A DNA stretch of 64,000 bases from Rathayibacter sp. VKM Ac-2754 (lineage in GTDB: Bacteria; Actinomycetota; Actinomycetes; Actinomycetales; Microbacteriaceae): assembly GCF_009807095.1 (NCBI RefSeq), contig NZ_WUCC01000003.1, positions 248,001 through 312,000 of the forward strand, in the 5' to 3' direction. Below are positions 1 to 7,065 of the stretch, one piece after another; the stretch's first letter is position 1; each line of letters begins with the position of its first letter. A model generated the notes under the pieces. The model worked only from the letters and a program-made list of their open reading frames with translations, did no database searches and was not told where the DNA came from. Position numbers and translations under genes: made by a program.

Positions 1-2022
1 GCCGAGCTGCTGGTAGGGCCGCAGCTCGACCGAGAAGCCGTCGGGCAGCGGACGCGACTCGAGCGCCCCCGTGGCCGTGAATCCGGAGAGCCCCTCGACC
101 GCGCGACGCCATGCCGCCGCCTGCGCCTCGACGACGCCGAGCTCGACGAGCTCGTCCCACAGGGACGACTGGAACCGGCTGATGCGCAGGGTCTCGCCCT
201 GGTCGTCCGAGAGCTCGCGCGCCTCGGCGATCAGCTCGCGGAGGCGCCCGAAGCGCTCGTCGTCGAGCGCGAAGTAGACGCCGCTCGGCAGCACCATGTA
301 CTCGTCGCCGCGTGCGAGGGCGAGGAAGATCTCGGCGAGCGGGACGGCCTCGTCGTTGACCGTGACCGAGATCTCGAGGTTGAACCAGTCGCGGCTGTCG
401 GGCTGCGCGACCGTCTGCACGGCGACGACCGGGGCCGTCTCGGCCTCGCGGTACTCGACGCGCTCGCCGATCTCCTCGATCTCGACGGTCCCGAGCTCGC
501 GGAGCCGCTCGACCTCGCCGGTCAGGAAGCCGACCGTCTGCATGCCGCGCAGGTCGAAGGAGGGGCGCAGGCGCCGGCTCGAGCGCGAGACGAGGGCGGG
601 CGTCGACTCCGGATCGATGCCGGCGCCGGTGAGCGAGTCGAGGATGCGCTGCTCGGCCTCGGCGTCGCGGTAGCCGGACTCGTCGTCGAGCCGCAGCGGG
701 AGGCGCTCGGCCTCGACTCCGCGGGCGCCCTCGACGCCGTAGCGCCACCACCAGGAGCCGCGGAGACCGGCGCCGTCGGTGTGCTCGAGGGTGAGCCCGA
801 GTCGCGGCTCGGGCACGGGCGGCGCCTCGAACGAGCCGTCGCGCGAGACGATCGCGAACAGGCGGTGCAGCCGCTGGTAGTGCTCGGTGAGGAACGCCGA
901 CTCCTCCTGCTCGGGGATGCGGATCGCCTCGCGGCTCCAGAGGAAGGTGCGGGCGGAGGAGACCAGCGGCGCCGCGAAGGGGACGAGGGTCACGGGGCGG
1001 GCGCGCAGCTCGTCACCCGCCGCCCAGGTGTAGAGGCCGACGGCGGGGTCGCCGATGAAGCCGAACTCCTCGGGCGCCGGGTGGTCGCCGATCGCGACCA
1101 GCGAGCGCAGCTCGAGGCCGTTCGCCGTGCGGGTGACGTCGATGGAGGCGGTCGCCGTGGTGTCGAGGATGCGCAGCGGCGACTGGTCGCGGTCGCCCAT
1201 GACCAGGCCGATGCCCGCCCGGACGGCGCCGTGCAGCGCCGCCCAGATGGCCTCGCTCCGGCACTGGTCGAGGTAGAGCCACGTGTCGGGCGAGTAGTAG
1301 CTGGAGGCGCTGTGGCCCGAGAGGATGCCCTGCATCTCGCGGACGATGTCGATCTGGCGCTCGTCGTAGTCGTGGCTGTAGTGCAGGAAGCCGAGGTCGC
1401 GCCAGCTGGTGCCGGTGCGCACCCAGCGGTCGCGGTCGCCCATCCGCACCGGCCGGACGCCCAGACGCGGGCGGGGCTCGGGCGGCGGTCGGTAGCTGTT
1501 GTAGCGGCCGGGCGGGCGCCGCACGGGCTCGCCCGGGAGGAGCTCGAACTGGAGGCCCAGGGGGATGCCGGAGTGGGTGCGCTCGGCGCCCGCGAGCAGC
1601 GGGGCGAGCGCGCTGCGCCACTCCGGGACCGCGTCGACGCCGGCGGTGGGGCCTGCGAGGCCGCCGTCGCGCTCGCGGCGCAGCGCCTCGACGAGCACCG
1701 CGGCGACGTGCTTGCACTCGTGCTTGACCGGGCAGCTGCAGGCGCCGCCGAGCAGGATCGAGTGGTCGCCCTCGTCGCGCAGCTGCACGCTGACGGCGTA
1801 CGGCGAGCGACCGGAGCCCTGGACCTGCCCGAAGAGCCGGGTGCGGCCGCCGAACCACTGCAGCTCGCCGACCCGGCCCTGGTCGGCGTAGCCGGTGCCC
1901 TTCTCGAAGGCGGCGGAGCCGACCAGAGCCCGGATGTCCTGCTCGGAGAACGGCTCGCGGGTCGTCGTCCCGGGCGCGTCCGACGGCGGCACCACGTCAC
2001 CGGGGGGACTCTGGCGGGCCAT
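1..2022 (-). CDS. SWIM zinc-finger SNF2-family helicase, N-terminal part (cut by window start)
   Basis: The gene reads leftward from an ATG at 2022 (MARQSPPGDVVPP...) and is still open at base 1, giving 674 codons without a stop. A SWIM zinc-binding motif, CSCPVKHECKH, lies near residues 93-103. The last visible residues (…VELRPYQQLG) match the usual beginning of the SNF2 ATPase domain, so the helicase motor itself must lie beyond the window. Proteins with a SWIM finger, a long middle region and a SNF2/DEAD motor are common in actinobacteria and are thought to remodel protein-DNA or nucleic-acid complexes; the exact role is not known. It diverges from the glycosyltransferase at 2132, with 109 bp shared for both promoters. 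The family call is firm; the function is inferred. Confidence 0.85.
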   Translation of the reverse strand, partial: MARQSPPGDVVPPSDAPGTTTREPFSEQDIRALVGSAAFEKGTGYADQGRVGELQWFGGRTRLFGQVQGSGRSPYAVSVQLRDEGDHSILLGGACSCPVKHECKHVAAVLVEALRRERDGGLAGPTAGVDAVPEWRSALAPLLAGAERTHSGIPLGLQFELLPGEPVRRPPGRYNSYRPPPEPRPRLGVRPVRMGDRDRWVRTGTSWRDLGFLHYSHDYDERQIDIVREMQGILSGHSASSYYSPDTWLYLDQCRSEAIWAALHGAVRAGIGLVMGDRDQSPLRILDTTATASIDVTRTANGLELRSLVAIGDHPAPEEFGFIGDPAVGLYTWAAGDELRARPVTLVPFAAPLVSSARTFLWSREAIRIPEQEESAFLTEHYQRLHRLFAIVSRDGSFEAPPVPEPRLGLTLEHTDGAGLRGSWWWRYGVEGARGVEAERLPLRLDDESGYRDAEAEQRILDSLTGAGIDPESTPALVSRSSRRLRPSFDLRGMQTVGFLTGEVERLRELGTVEIEEIGERVEYREAETAPVVAVQTVAQPDSRDWFNLEISVTVNDEAVPLAEIFLALARGDEYMVLPSGVYFALDDERFGRLRELIAEARELSDDQGETLRISRFQSSLWDELVELGVVEAQAAAWRRAVEGLSGFTATGALESRPLPDGFSVELRPYQQLG

Positions 2023-2131
2023 GGACCTCTAGCTCTCCGCGCCCCGAACGGAACGCATCCGTCCATTCAACCCGATTCCGGGCGCGGTTCGAGCCGACGG
2101 CCAGGATCCGTGCCCCTCCTACGATGGAGGG

Positions 2132-3250
2132 ATGCCTCGCCTGTCCGTCGTCTCGGCGCACACCTCCCCGCTCGAGCAGCCGTCGACCGGCGACGCGGGA
2201 GGCATGAACGTGTACCTCGCGGCGGTGCTGCCCGAGCTCGCGGCGCTCGGCTGGAAGGTGCGCGTGCTGACCCGCGGCTCCGGGACGCGCCGGATGGCGC
2301 CGGGGGTCGAGGTGGTCGGCGTGCCGGTCGAGGCCGCTGACAAGTACGCGCTCGCCTCCTCGGCCGGGGAGTTCGCCCGCGCAGCCGTCGGCGCCGACGT
2401 GGTGCACTCGCACTACTGGGTGTCGGGGCTGGCCGGGATGCTGACCGGGTCTCCCCACGTGCACTCGATGCACTCGAACTCGCTCGCGAAGAACGTGCGG
2501 CTCGTGCCGGGCGACGCCCGCGAGCCCGAGGAGCGGATCCGCGCGGAGGAGTCGGTGCTCGCCTCCGCCGATGCCGTCGTGGTCGCGGGGAGGGCCGAGC
2601 ACGACGACGTGGTGCGCGGCTACGGCGTCGACGCGCGGAAGGTGACGATCGTGCCTCCGGGAGTGGAGTCGCGGTTCCGTCCATGGGCACTCGAGCGGGA
2701 GCCCGAGATCGTGCTGGTCGGCCGGGTGCAGCCGCTCAAGGGGCAGCTGCTCGCGGTGCAGGCGCTCGCGCGGATCCCGGTCGGCGAGCGTCCGGTGCTG
2801 CGGATCGTGGGCGCGCCCGCGCCGGGCCGGGAGGGCTACCTCGCCCAGGTCGAGGAGGCCGCCCGCACGCTCGGCGTGGCCGACTCGGTGCGCTTCGACG
2901 GAGTCGCCGACCGCGACGGGGCCGCCCTGCGACTCCGGAGCGCCCGCCTCGCCCTGGTGCCGTCGGCGGCAGAGACCTTCGGGCTGATCGCGCTCGAGGC
3001 CGCGGCGAGCGGCACACCGGTGCTCGCACGACGGACCACAGGCCTCGTCGACGCGGTGAGCGAGGGGCGGAGCGGCGTGCTGATCGACTCCGACGACCCG
3101 GGCGACTGGGCGGAGGAGATCCGGCGGCTGCTCGCGGACCCCGCCGAGCGCGCCCGACTGGGTCGCGGCGGCGTGGAGTGGGCCGCCGAGCACTCGTGGG
3201 CGTCGACGGCGGCGCGCCTCGACGCGGTGTACCGGCGGCTGCTCGGCTGA
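2132..3250 (+). CDS. mshA: GT4 glycosyltransferase, MshA-like (D-inositol-3-phosphate glycosyltransferase)
   Basis: A 372-residue GT-B enzyme. Near the N-terminus it has the motif HTSPLEQPSTGDAGGMNVY, close to the MshA/sucrose-phosphate-synthase signature (HTSPL.QPG..DAGGMNVY). The donor site EX7E region is TFGLIALEAAASGTPVLA near residues 285-305. MshA adds N-acetylglucosamine to inositol phosphate in the first step of mycothiol synthesis. The protein is shorter than typical MshA (about 420-480 residues), so another GT4 role is possible. A TACGAT box at 2120-2125 sits only 6 bp before the ATG, which fits a near-leaderless promoter. The gene ends at a strong inverted repeat. Confidence 0.7.
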   Translation: MPRLSVVSAHTSPLEQPSTGDAGGMNVYLAAVLPELAALGWKVRVLTRGSGTRRMAPGVEVVGVPVEAADKYALASSAGEFARAAVGADVVHSHYWVSGLAGMLTGSPHVHSMHSNSLAKNVRLVPGDAREPEERIRAEESVLASADAVVVAGRAEHDDVVRGYGVDARKVTIVPPGVESRFRPWALEREPEIVLVGRVQPLKGQLLAVQALARIPVGERPVLRIVGAPAPGREGYLAQVEEAARTLGVADSVRFDGVADRDGAALRLRSARLALVPSAAETFGLIALEAAASGTPVLARRTTGLVDAVSEGRSGVLIDSDDPGDWAEEIRRLLADPAERARLGRGGVEWAAEHSWASTAARLDAVYRRLLG

Positions 3251-3320
3251 CCGAGGGAACCCCGGACCGTCGAGGGAGCCCGCTGGTCGAGGCGGTGTCG
3301 ACGGTCCGGGGTTCCCTCGG
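3251..3320. terminator. Perfect 23-bp inverted repeat, bidirectional terminator
   Basis: Arms 3251-3273 and 3298-3320 are exact reverse complements around a 24-nt loop. The repeat starts immediately after the mshA-like stop codon and lies before the stop of the converging glucokinase gene, so it can end transcription from both sides. There is no T-tract, as is usual in high-GC actinobacteria. Confidence 0.75.
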
Positions 3321-3341
3321 TGCCGGGTCCGCGGCTCGGTC

Positions 3342-4190
3342 TCAGTCGGCGATCGCGGGGGCCGGGGCTCCGGGGTCGAGGCGGGCGCCGTGGGTCGAGC
3401 GGTGCCAGGGGGCCAGGCGGTCGGGCGAGACGGCGACCATCGCGGCGCCGGTGAAGCCCGCGTCGTTGCCGAAGCGGGCCGGCACGATCTCGGTGCCGAT
3501 GTCGATGAACCGGGCGAACTCGTCGAAGACGTGCGCCGCGGCGCCTCCGATCACGAAGAGCTGGGGCGAGAGCAGCATCTCGAGGTGGCGGTAGTAGACG
3601 CTCAGGCGACCGGCCCACTCCTCGAGGGTGATGCCCTCGCGGCGCACGGCCGAGAAGCCGACGCGCGGCTCGAAGTCGGGCCCGTCGATGTGCACGTGGC
3701 CGAGCTCGGAGTTGGGGATCACGACGCCCTCGTAGACCATCGCGGTGCCGATGCCGGTGCCGAGGGTCGTGAAGACGCACAGGCCTCCGCGGCCCTGCAT
3801 GGCGCCGAACTCGCGCTCGGCGACCCCGGCCGCGTCGGCGTCGTTGACGACGACCACGTCGACGCCGGTCGCCTCCGACAGCATCGCCTGGGCGTCGAGG
3901 CCGACCCAGCGCTGCGAGACGTGGGTGGTCTGGCGGACGACTCCGCCGCGGACGATGCCCGGGAACCCGACTCCGACGGGGGTGCCCGCGATGGGCGACA
4001 CGTCGCGGACGATGCCGGCGATCGCGGCGGCGAAGTCCTCCGGCTCGCGGCCGACCGGGTTGGCCACGGCGAAGCGGCGGGCGGCGCGCTCGCCGGTGGT
4101 GACGTCGACCAGGGAGGCCTTGATCGAGGTCCCGCCGATGTCGACGCCGACGGCGAAGCGCGGGAGGAGGCCGTCCTGGGGCTGAGTCAC
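3342..4190 (-). CDS. ppgK: Polyphosphate glucokinase (ROK family)
   Basis: A 282-residue ROK-fold sugar kinase starting at GTG 4190 (VTQPQDGLLPRFAVGVDIGG). The phosphate-binding DIGGTSIK motif is near residue 17, and a second phosphate motif, TTLGTGIGTAM, precedes PNSELGH. That last motif (PN.ELGH) is characteristic of polyphosphate/ATP glucokinases. The C-terminal RLSVYYRHLEMLLSPQLFVIGG also fits PpgK. The enzyme would phosphorylate glucose with polyphosphate (EC 2.7.1.63) in the cytoplasm. The phosphatase gene lies 101 bp upstream on the same strand, and the gap between them holds most of a 71-bp nested palindrome. An ATP-only ROK glucokinase is the main alternative. Confidence 0.82.
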   Translation of the reverse strand: MTQPQDGLLPRFAVGVDIGGTSIKASLVDVTTGERAARRFAVANPVGREPEDFAAAIAGIVRDVSPIAGTPVGVGFPGIVRGGVVRQTTHVSQRWVGLDAQAMLSEATGVDVVVVNDADAAGVAEREFGAMQGRGGLCVFTTLGTGIGTAMVYEGVVIPNSELGHVHIDGPDFEPRVGFSAVRREGITLEEWAGRLSVYYRHLEMLLSPQLFVIGGAAAHVFDEFARFIDIGTEIVPARFGNDAGFTGAAMVAVSPDRLAPWHRSTHGARLDPGAPAPAIAD

Positions 4191-4230
4191 GGATGCTCCG
4201 TCTGGGAGGGGGGTGGCGAGGGAGGACCTC

Positions 4231-4301
4231 GGGCTCGCGGGAACGCGTACGGCTCGCCGGATCCGCGGATCCTGACGAGCCGAGTGCGATTCTACGAGCC
4301 C
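4231..4301. repeat. 71-bp nested palindromic element, copy A
   Basis: Four 7-bp arms are arranged as nested inverted repeats: GGGCTCG at 4231, CGGCTCG at 4250, CGAGCCG at 4276 and CGAGCCC at 4295 (offsets 0, 19, 45, 64). A perfect palindrome, GGATCCGCGGATCC, fills the centre at 4259-4272. Copy B at 11107-11177 has arms at exactly the same offsets and is similar in between. The element overlaps the last codons of the phosphatase gene, whose stop is at 4292-4294, and lies upstream of ppgK. It looks like a REP/MITE-type dispersed repeat; a role as terminator or RNA stability element is inference. Confidence 0.7.
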
Positions 4302-5122
4302 GAACTGCTCCCACGCTCGGAGTGGACAGCGAGCGCGTCGAGGACGTAGTCGATCACGGGGTCGTAGAGATGCACGGCGAGGCCGTCGTCGAGCGGGACG
4401 ACCACCTCGATCGAGCCCTGCGCCTCGGCGACGAAGACGGCCGGATCGTTGCAGTCGGCGATCGCGATCGTCGCGAGGCCGCGTCGTCCCGCGGCGCCGG
4501 CCCAGCCGTGGTCGGCGATCACGAGGTCGGGGCGGAGGCCGAGGGACTCGAGCTCGTCGAGGAGCGCGTTCATCGGCTCGGGCGCGTGGGTGTGCACGAG
4601 GCTGCCGCCGCGGTAGGCGCAGGTGACGCCTCCGGTCGACCACAGCCGCAGGTGCTCGTCGGCCGAGGCGATGCGGATGCCGTCGGGGCGGGCGAGCGGC
4701 AGCGCGTTCACGTCGAGGACGCGGGCGCCCGCCTCCGTCGCGGCCGCCGCGAACCGCCGGTAGACGTCCATCAGCGTGGCGGGGTGGGCGGTCGCGAAGA
4801 GGAGGAGGCCGCCGTCGCGGACCGCCGCGGCGAGGCGCCGGCGGTAGGCGTCGAGCGCGGTGACCGCGAGGCCCGCGTCGATGCGGTCCTGCCCGCGCTC
4901 GAAGGCGGGATCGGTGCTGATGCCGACCCGCTCCCCCATCAGCGCGAGGAGGCTCTCGACGTCCCAGTGCTCGGCGACGTCGACCCCGTAGAGGTGGGCG
5001 GGCTCGCGGGCGGCGAGGCGGCGGAGGTTGCCGAGGTTGCTCGAGCGGTCGGTGAGGACGGCGCCGGTCAGGAGGGTCTCGTCGAGGACGGCGGCGAGCG
5101 CGGCGGAGGAGAGCGGGGGCAT
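4292..5122 (-). CDS. Putative phosphatase, actinobacterial conserved family
   Basis: A 276-residue protein starting at ATG 5122. Conserved-looking blocks are LLFATAHPATLMDVYR, LVHTHAPEPMNALL, PDLVIADHGWAGAAG and AIADCNDPAVFVAEA, which match a family usually annotated simply as 'phosphatase' in actinobacteria. The repeated His/Asp clusters (TAHP, HTH, ADHG, ADCND) are plausible metal or phosphate ligands. The biochemical substrate is not known to me. It is followed downstream by ppgK on the same strand and diverges from padR. Assignment rests on remembered family resemblance, so the activity should be treated as tentative. Confidence 0.6.
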   Translation of the reverse strand: MPPLSSAALAAVLDETLLTGAVLTDRSSNLGNLRRLAAREPAHLYGVDVAEHWDVESLLALMGERVGISTDPAFERGQDRIDAGLAVTALDAYRRRLAAAVRDGGLLLFATAHPATLMDVYRRFAAAATEAGARVLDVNALPLARPDGIRIASADEHLRLWSTGGVTCAYRGGSLVHTHAPEPMNALLDELESLGLRPDLVIADHGWAGAAGRRGLATIAIADCNDPAVFVAEAQGSIEVVVPLDDGLAVHLYDPVIDYVLDALAVHSERGSSSGS

Positions 5123-5174
5123 GCGGGCCTCTCGGGTCGGTGGCGGGGTCAGCGTAGCGATCTTCGGTTTCCGC

Positions 5175-5206
5175 TTGACTCGGTGAACAGTACCGATATA
5201 TCGTTA
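5175..5206 (+). promoter_or_regulatory. padR promoter with overlapping palindromic operator
   Basis: A -35-like TTGACT is at 5175-5180 and a TATATC -10-like box at 5197-5202 (16-bp spacing). The -10 overlaps CGATATATCG (5194-5203), a perfect 10-bp palindrome inside taccgatatatcgtta. An operator covering the -10 box directly upstream of a PadR gene suggests autorepression. Confidence 0.6.
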
Positions 5207-5297
5207 CTACATCGCCGACAGATCGAAGAGCACTCGCTCGAGACGGGCGACCGGATCCGATCGAAAGGGATCCTCCAACGACAGAAACGGAACAACC

Positions 5298-5945
5298 ATG
5301 AACTCCCACGACTTCTTCTCCGACCGCGCCTCGTCCGGCCGTGACGGCCGCCGAGGGCACGGACACGACCACCCCGGCCAGCGCGAGCGCCGCGGCCCCG
5401 GCGGCCACGGACGCGGCTTCGGTCCGGGCTTCGGCTTCGGCCCCGGATTCGGCGGCGGCCCGGGCTTCGGCCCCGGCTTCGGCGGGCCCGGCTTCGGCCG
5501 CGGTGGCGGACGCGCCCGCCGCGGTGACGTCCGCGCCGCCCTCCTCTCCCTCCTCGCCGAGACCTCCTCGAACGGCTACGGCCTGATCAAGGCCATCGCC
5601 GAGAAGACCAACGGCTCGTGGCGCCCCAGCCCCGGCTCGGTCTACCCCACGCTCCAGCAGCTCGTCGACGAGGGCCTCATCACGGCCGTCGGCGAGGGCC
5701 GCGGCACCGAGTACCAGCTGACCGACGCCGGCGGCACCTACGTCCGCGAGCACGCCGACGAGCTCGCCGCCGCCTGGGAGGCGACTCCCGGAGCGAGCGA
5801 CGCCGACCGCGCCTTCATGGAGAACGTCGGCAAGCTGATGGCGGCCGTGCACCAGTTCCGCGGGGCAACCCCGGAGCAGCGGGCCGCCGCCTCCACCAAG
5901 CTCGACGAGACCAGGCGCGCGCTGTACCTGATCCTCGCCGACTGA
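5298..5945 (+). CDS. PadR-family transcriptional regulator with Gly/Phe-rich N-terminal tail
   Basis: A 215-residue protein. Residues about 75-150 form the PadR winged helix (VRAALLSLLAETSSNGYGLIKAI, then SPGSVYPTLQQLVDEGLI, then YQLTDAG). The C-terminal helix pair is the usual dimerisation part. The first ~75 residues are not part of the family fold: a His/Arg-rich stretch (GRRGHGHDHPGQRERR) is followed by repeated GFGPGF/GFGGP units and ends in an Arg-Gly patch. Such tails occur in some actinobacterial PadR proteins, but the function is unknown. No effector or transporter gene sits beside it; the gene is monocistronic and ends at a strong terminator. Autoregulation is suggested by the palindrome over its -10 box. 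Confidence 0.9.
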   Translation: MNSHDFFSDRASSGRDGRRGHGHDHPGQRERRGPGGHGRGFGPGFGFGPGFGGGPGFGPGFGGPGFGRGGGRARRGDVRAALLSLLAETSSNGYGLIKAIAEKTNGSWRPSPGSVYPTLQQLVDEGLITAVGEGRGTEYQLTDAGGTYVREHADELAAAWEATPGASDADRAFMENVGKLMAAVHQFRGATPEQRAAASTKLDETRRALYLILAD

Positions 5946-5960
5946 TCACCGGATCGTGAG

Positions 5961-5991
5961 ACGGCCGGGACGCCCTGAGCGTCCCGGCCGT
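5961..5991 (+). terminator. Rho-independent-type terminator after padR
   Basis: A 13-bp perfect stem, 5961-5973 with 5979-5991, and a 5-nt loop (cctga), followed by TTCGTC. It lies 16 bp after the padR stop. Confidence 0.85.
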
Positions 5992-6014
5992 TTCGTCGCG
6001 CCTGCGGGGTGGGT

Positions 6015-6094
6015 GCGCCGCACAACGTCAGCTGAGACGCCCTCTCGCGCACCAACGTGCGCGACGACCAGTCTCAGCTGATGGTGTGCGGCGC
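6015..6094. repeat. 80-bp nested inverted repeat between convergent genes
   Basis: Arms 6015-6038 and 6071-6094 (24 nt each) are reverse complements except for two positions; both contain the core tcagctgagac. The 32-nt interior holds its own hairpin (tcgcgcaccaacgtgcgcga). It ends 3 bp before the oleD stop codon. It can act as a terminator for oleD, but it is distinct from the simple padR terminator just before it and could also be a mobile palindromic repeat. Confidence 0.6.
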
Positions 6095-6096
6095 TC

Positions 6097-7065
6097 TCAG
6101 CGGCCGTAGGAGGCGGCGAGCCGCGCGAGGCCCTCGTCGAGCGTCACCGAGGGGCGCCACTGCAGGTCGGCGCGGGTGCGGCGCTGGTCGAACCAGTGGG
6201 CCGTCGAGAGCTGCTCGGCGAGGAAGCGCGTCATCGGCGGCTCGTCCTCTCCCGGGCGCACCGCCCAGACGCGCTCGATGAGCGAGCCGGCGGTACGGGC
6301 GACGGAGGCGGGCACCGACCAGCTCGGCGGCTCCACGCCCGCCGCGCGGCAGATCCCGGCGAGCAGCTCGGCCACCGGCCGCGGCTCGCCGTTGGTCACG
6401 ACGTAGGCCTGCCCGTGCACGTCCTCGGCGCGGTCGAGGGCGGCGACGATCGCCGATGCCGCGTTGTCGAGGTAGGTCGAGTCGATCAGCGCCTGGCCGT
6501 CGCCGAGCAGCGGGAGGCGACCGGCGCGCGCCCGCTCGACGATCCGAGCGACGAGCTGCGTGTCTCCGGGGCCCCAGACCAGGTGCGGCCGGACCGCGAC
6601 CACCGCGAACCCGGGGGCGTCGGCGGCGAGCGCGAGCAGCTCGGCCCGCGCCTTCGTGCGGGCGTAGTCGCCGCGAGCGCGCTCGGGGTCGGCCGGCTCG
6701 GCGTCGGCGCCCGCGATCGAGGAGCCGGCGTGCGCGACCGAGGGGGACGAGACCTGCACGAAGCGCCGGACGCCCGCGCGGGCGGCGGCCGCCAGCAGGC
6801 GACGGGAGCCGTCGACGTTCACCCGGTCGAAGTCGCCCGGGTCGCCCGCGAGCGAGACCTTGGCGGCGAGGTGCACCACCGCGTCGGAGCCGGCGACCGC
6901 CTCCTCCACCGCGCGCGGGTCGGTCAGCGAGCCGCGGGCGTCGGTCGCGCCGGCCACTCCCGAGGCGCGGCGCTGGAAGGTGCGCACCTCGTGCCCCTGG
7001 GCGACGAGGCCCGCGGCGACGGCTCCGCCGAGCAGGCCGCTCGCGCCGGTGACCAGGACCTTCAC
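6097..7065 (-). CDS. oleD: OleD: NADPH-dependent 2-alkyl-3-oxoalkanoate reductase
   Basis: A 322-residue extended SDR (3beta-HSD-like) starting at GTG 7065 (VKVLVTGASGLLGG). It has the Rossmann motif GASGLLGG near residues 7-14 and the catalytic YARTK (YxxxK) near the middle. In olefin-forming bacteria OleD reduces the beta-keto acid made by OleA to a beta-hydroxy acid. The start overlaps the oleBC stop as GTGA (7062-7065), so the two genes are translationally coupled. The oleA-oleBC-oleD order is the main support for this assignment over a generic epimerase. Confidence 0.87.
   Translation of the reverse strand: MKVLVTGASGLLGGAVAAGLVAQGHEVRTFQRRASGVAGATDARGSLTDPRAVEEAVAGSDAVVHLAAKVSLAGDPGDFDRVNVDGSRRLLAAAARAGVRRFVQVSSPSVAHAGSSIAGADAEPADPERARGDYARTKARAELLALAADAPGFAVVAVRPHLVWGPGDTQLVARIVERARAGRLPLLGDGQALIDSTYLDNAASAIVAALDRAEDVHGQAYVVTNGEPRPVAELLAGICRAAGVEPPSWSVPASVARTAGSLIERVWAVRPGEDEPPMTRFLAEQLSTAHWFDQRRTRADLQWRPSVTLDEGLARLAASYGR

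Noticed and set aside
781-2340. Long plus-strand frame (519 codons) over the window start
   Set aside because: It is the complement of the SWIM/SNF2 gene; the product is Arg/Ala/Gly-rich without any domain.
3342-5852. 836-codon minus frame covering ppgK and running through the phosphatase and padR regions
   Set aside because: Only the last 282 codons are real (ppgK). The upstream part is out-of-frame shadow sequence, typical in high-GC DNA.
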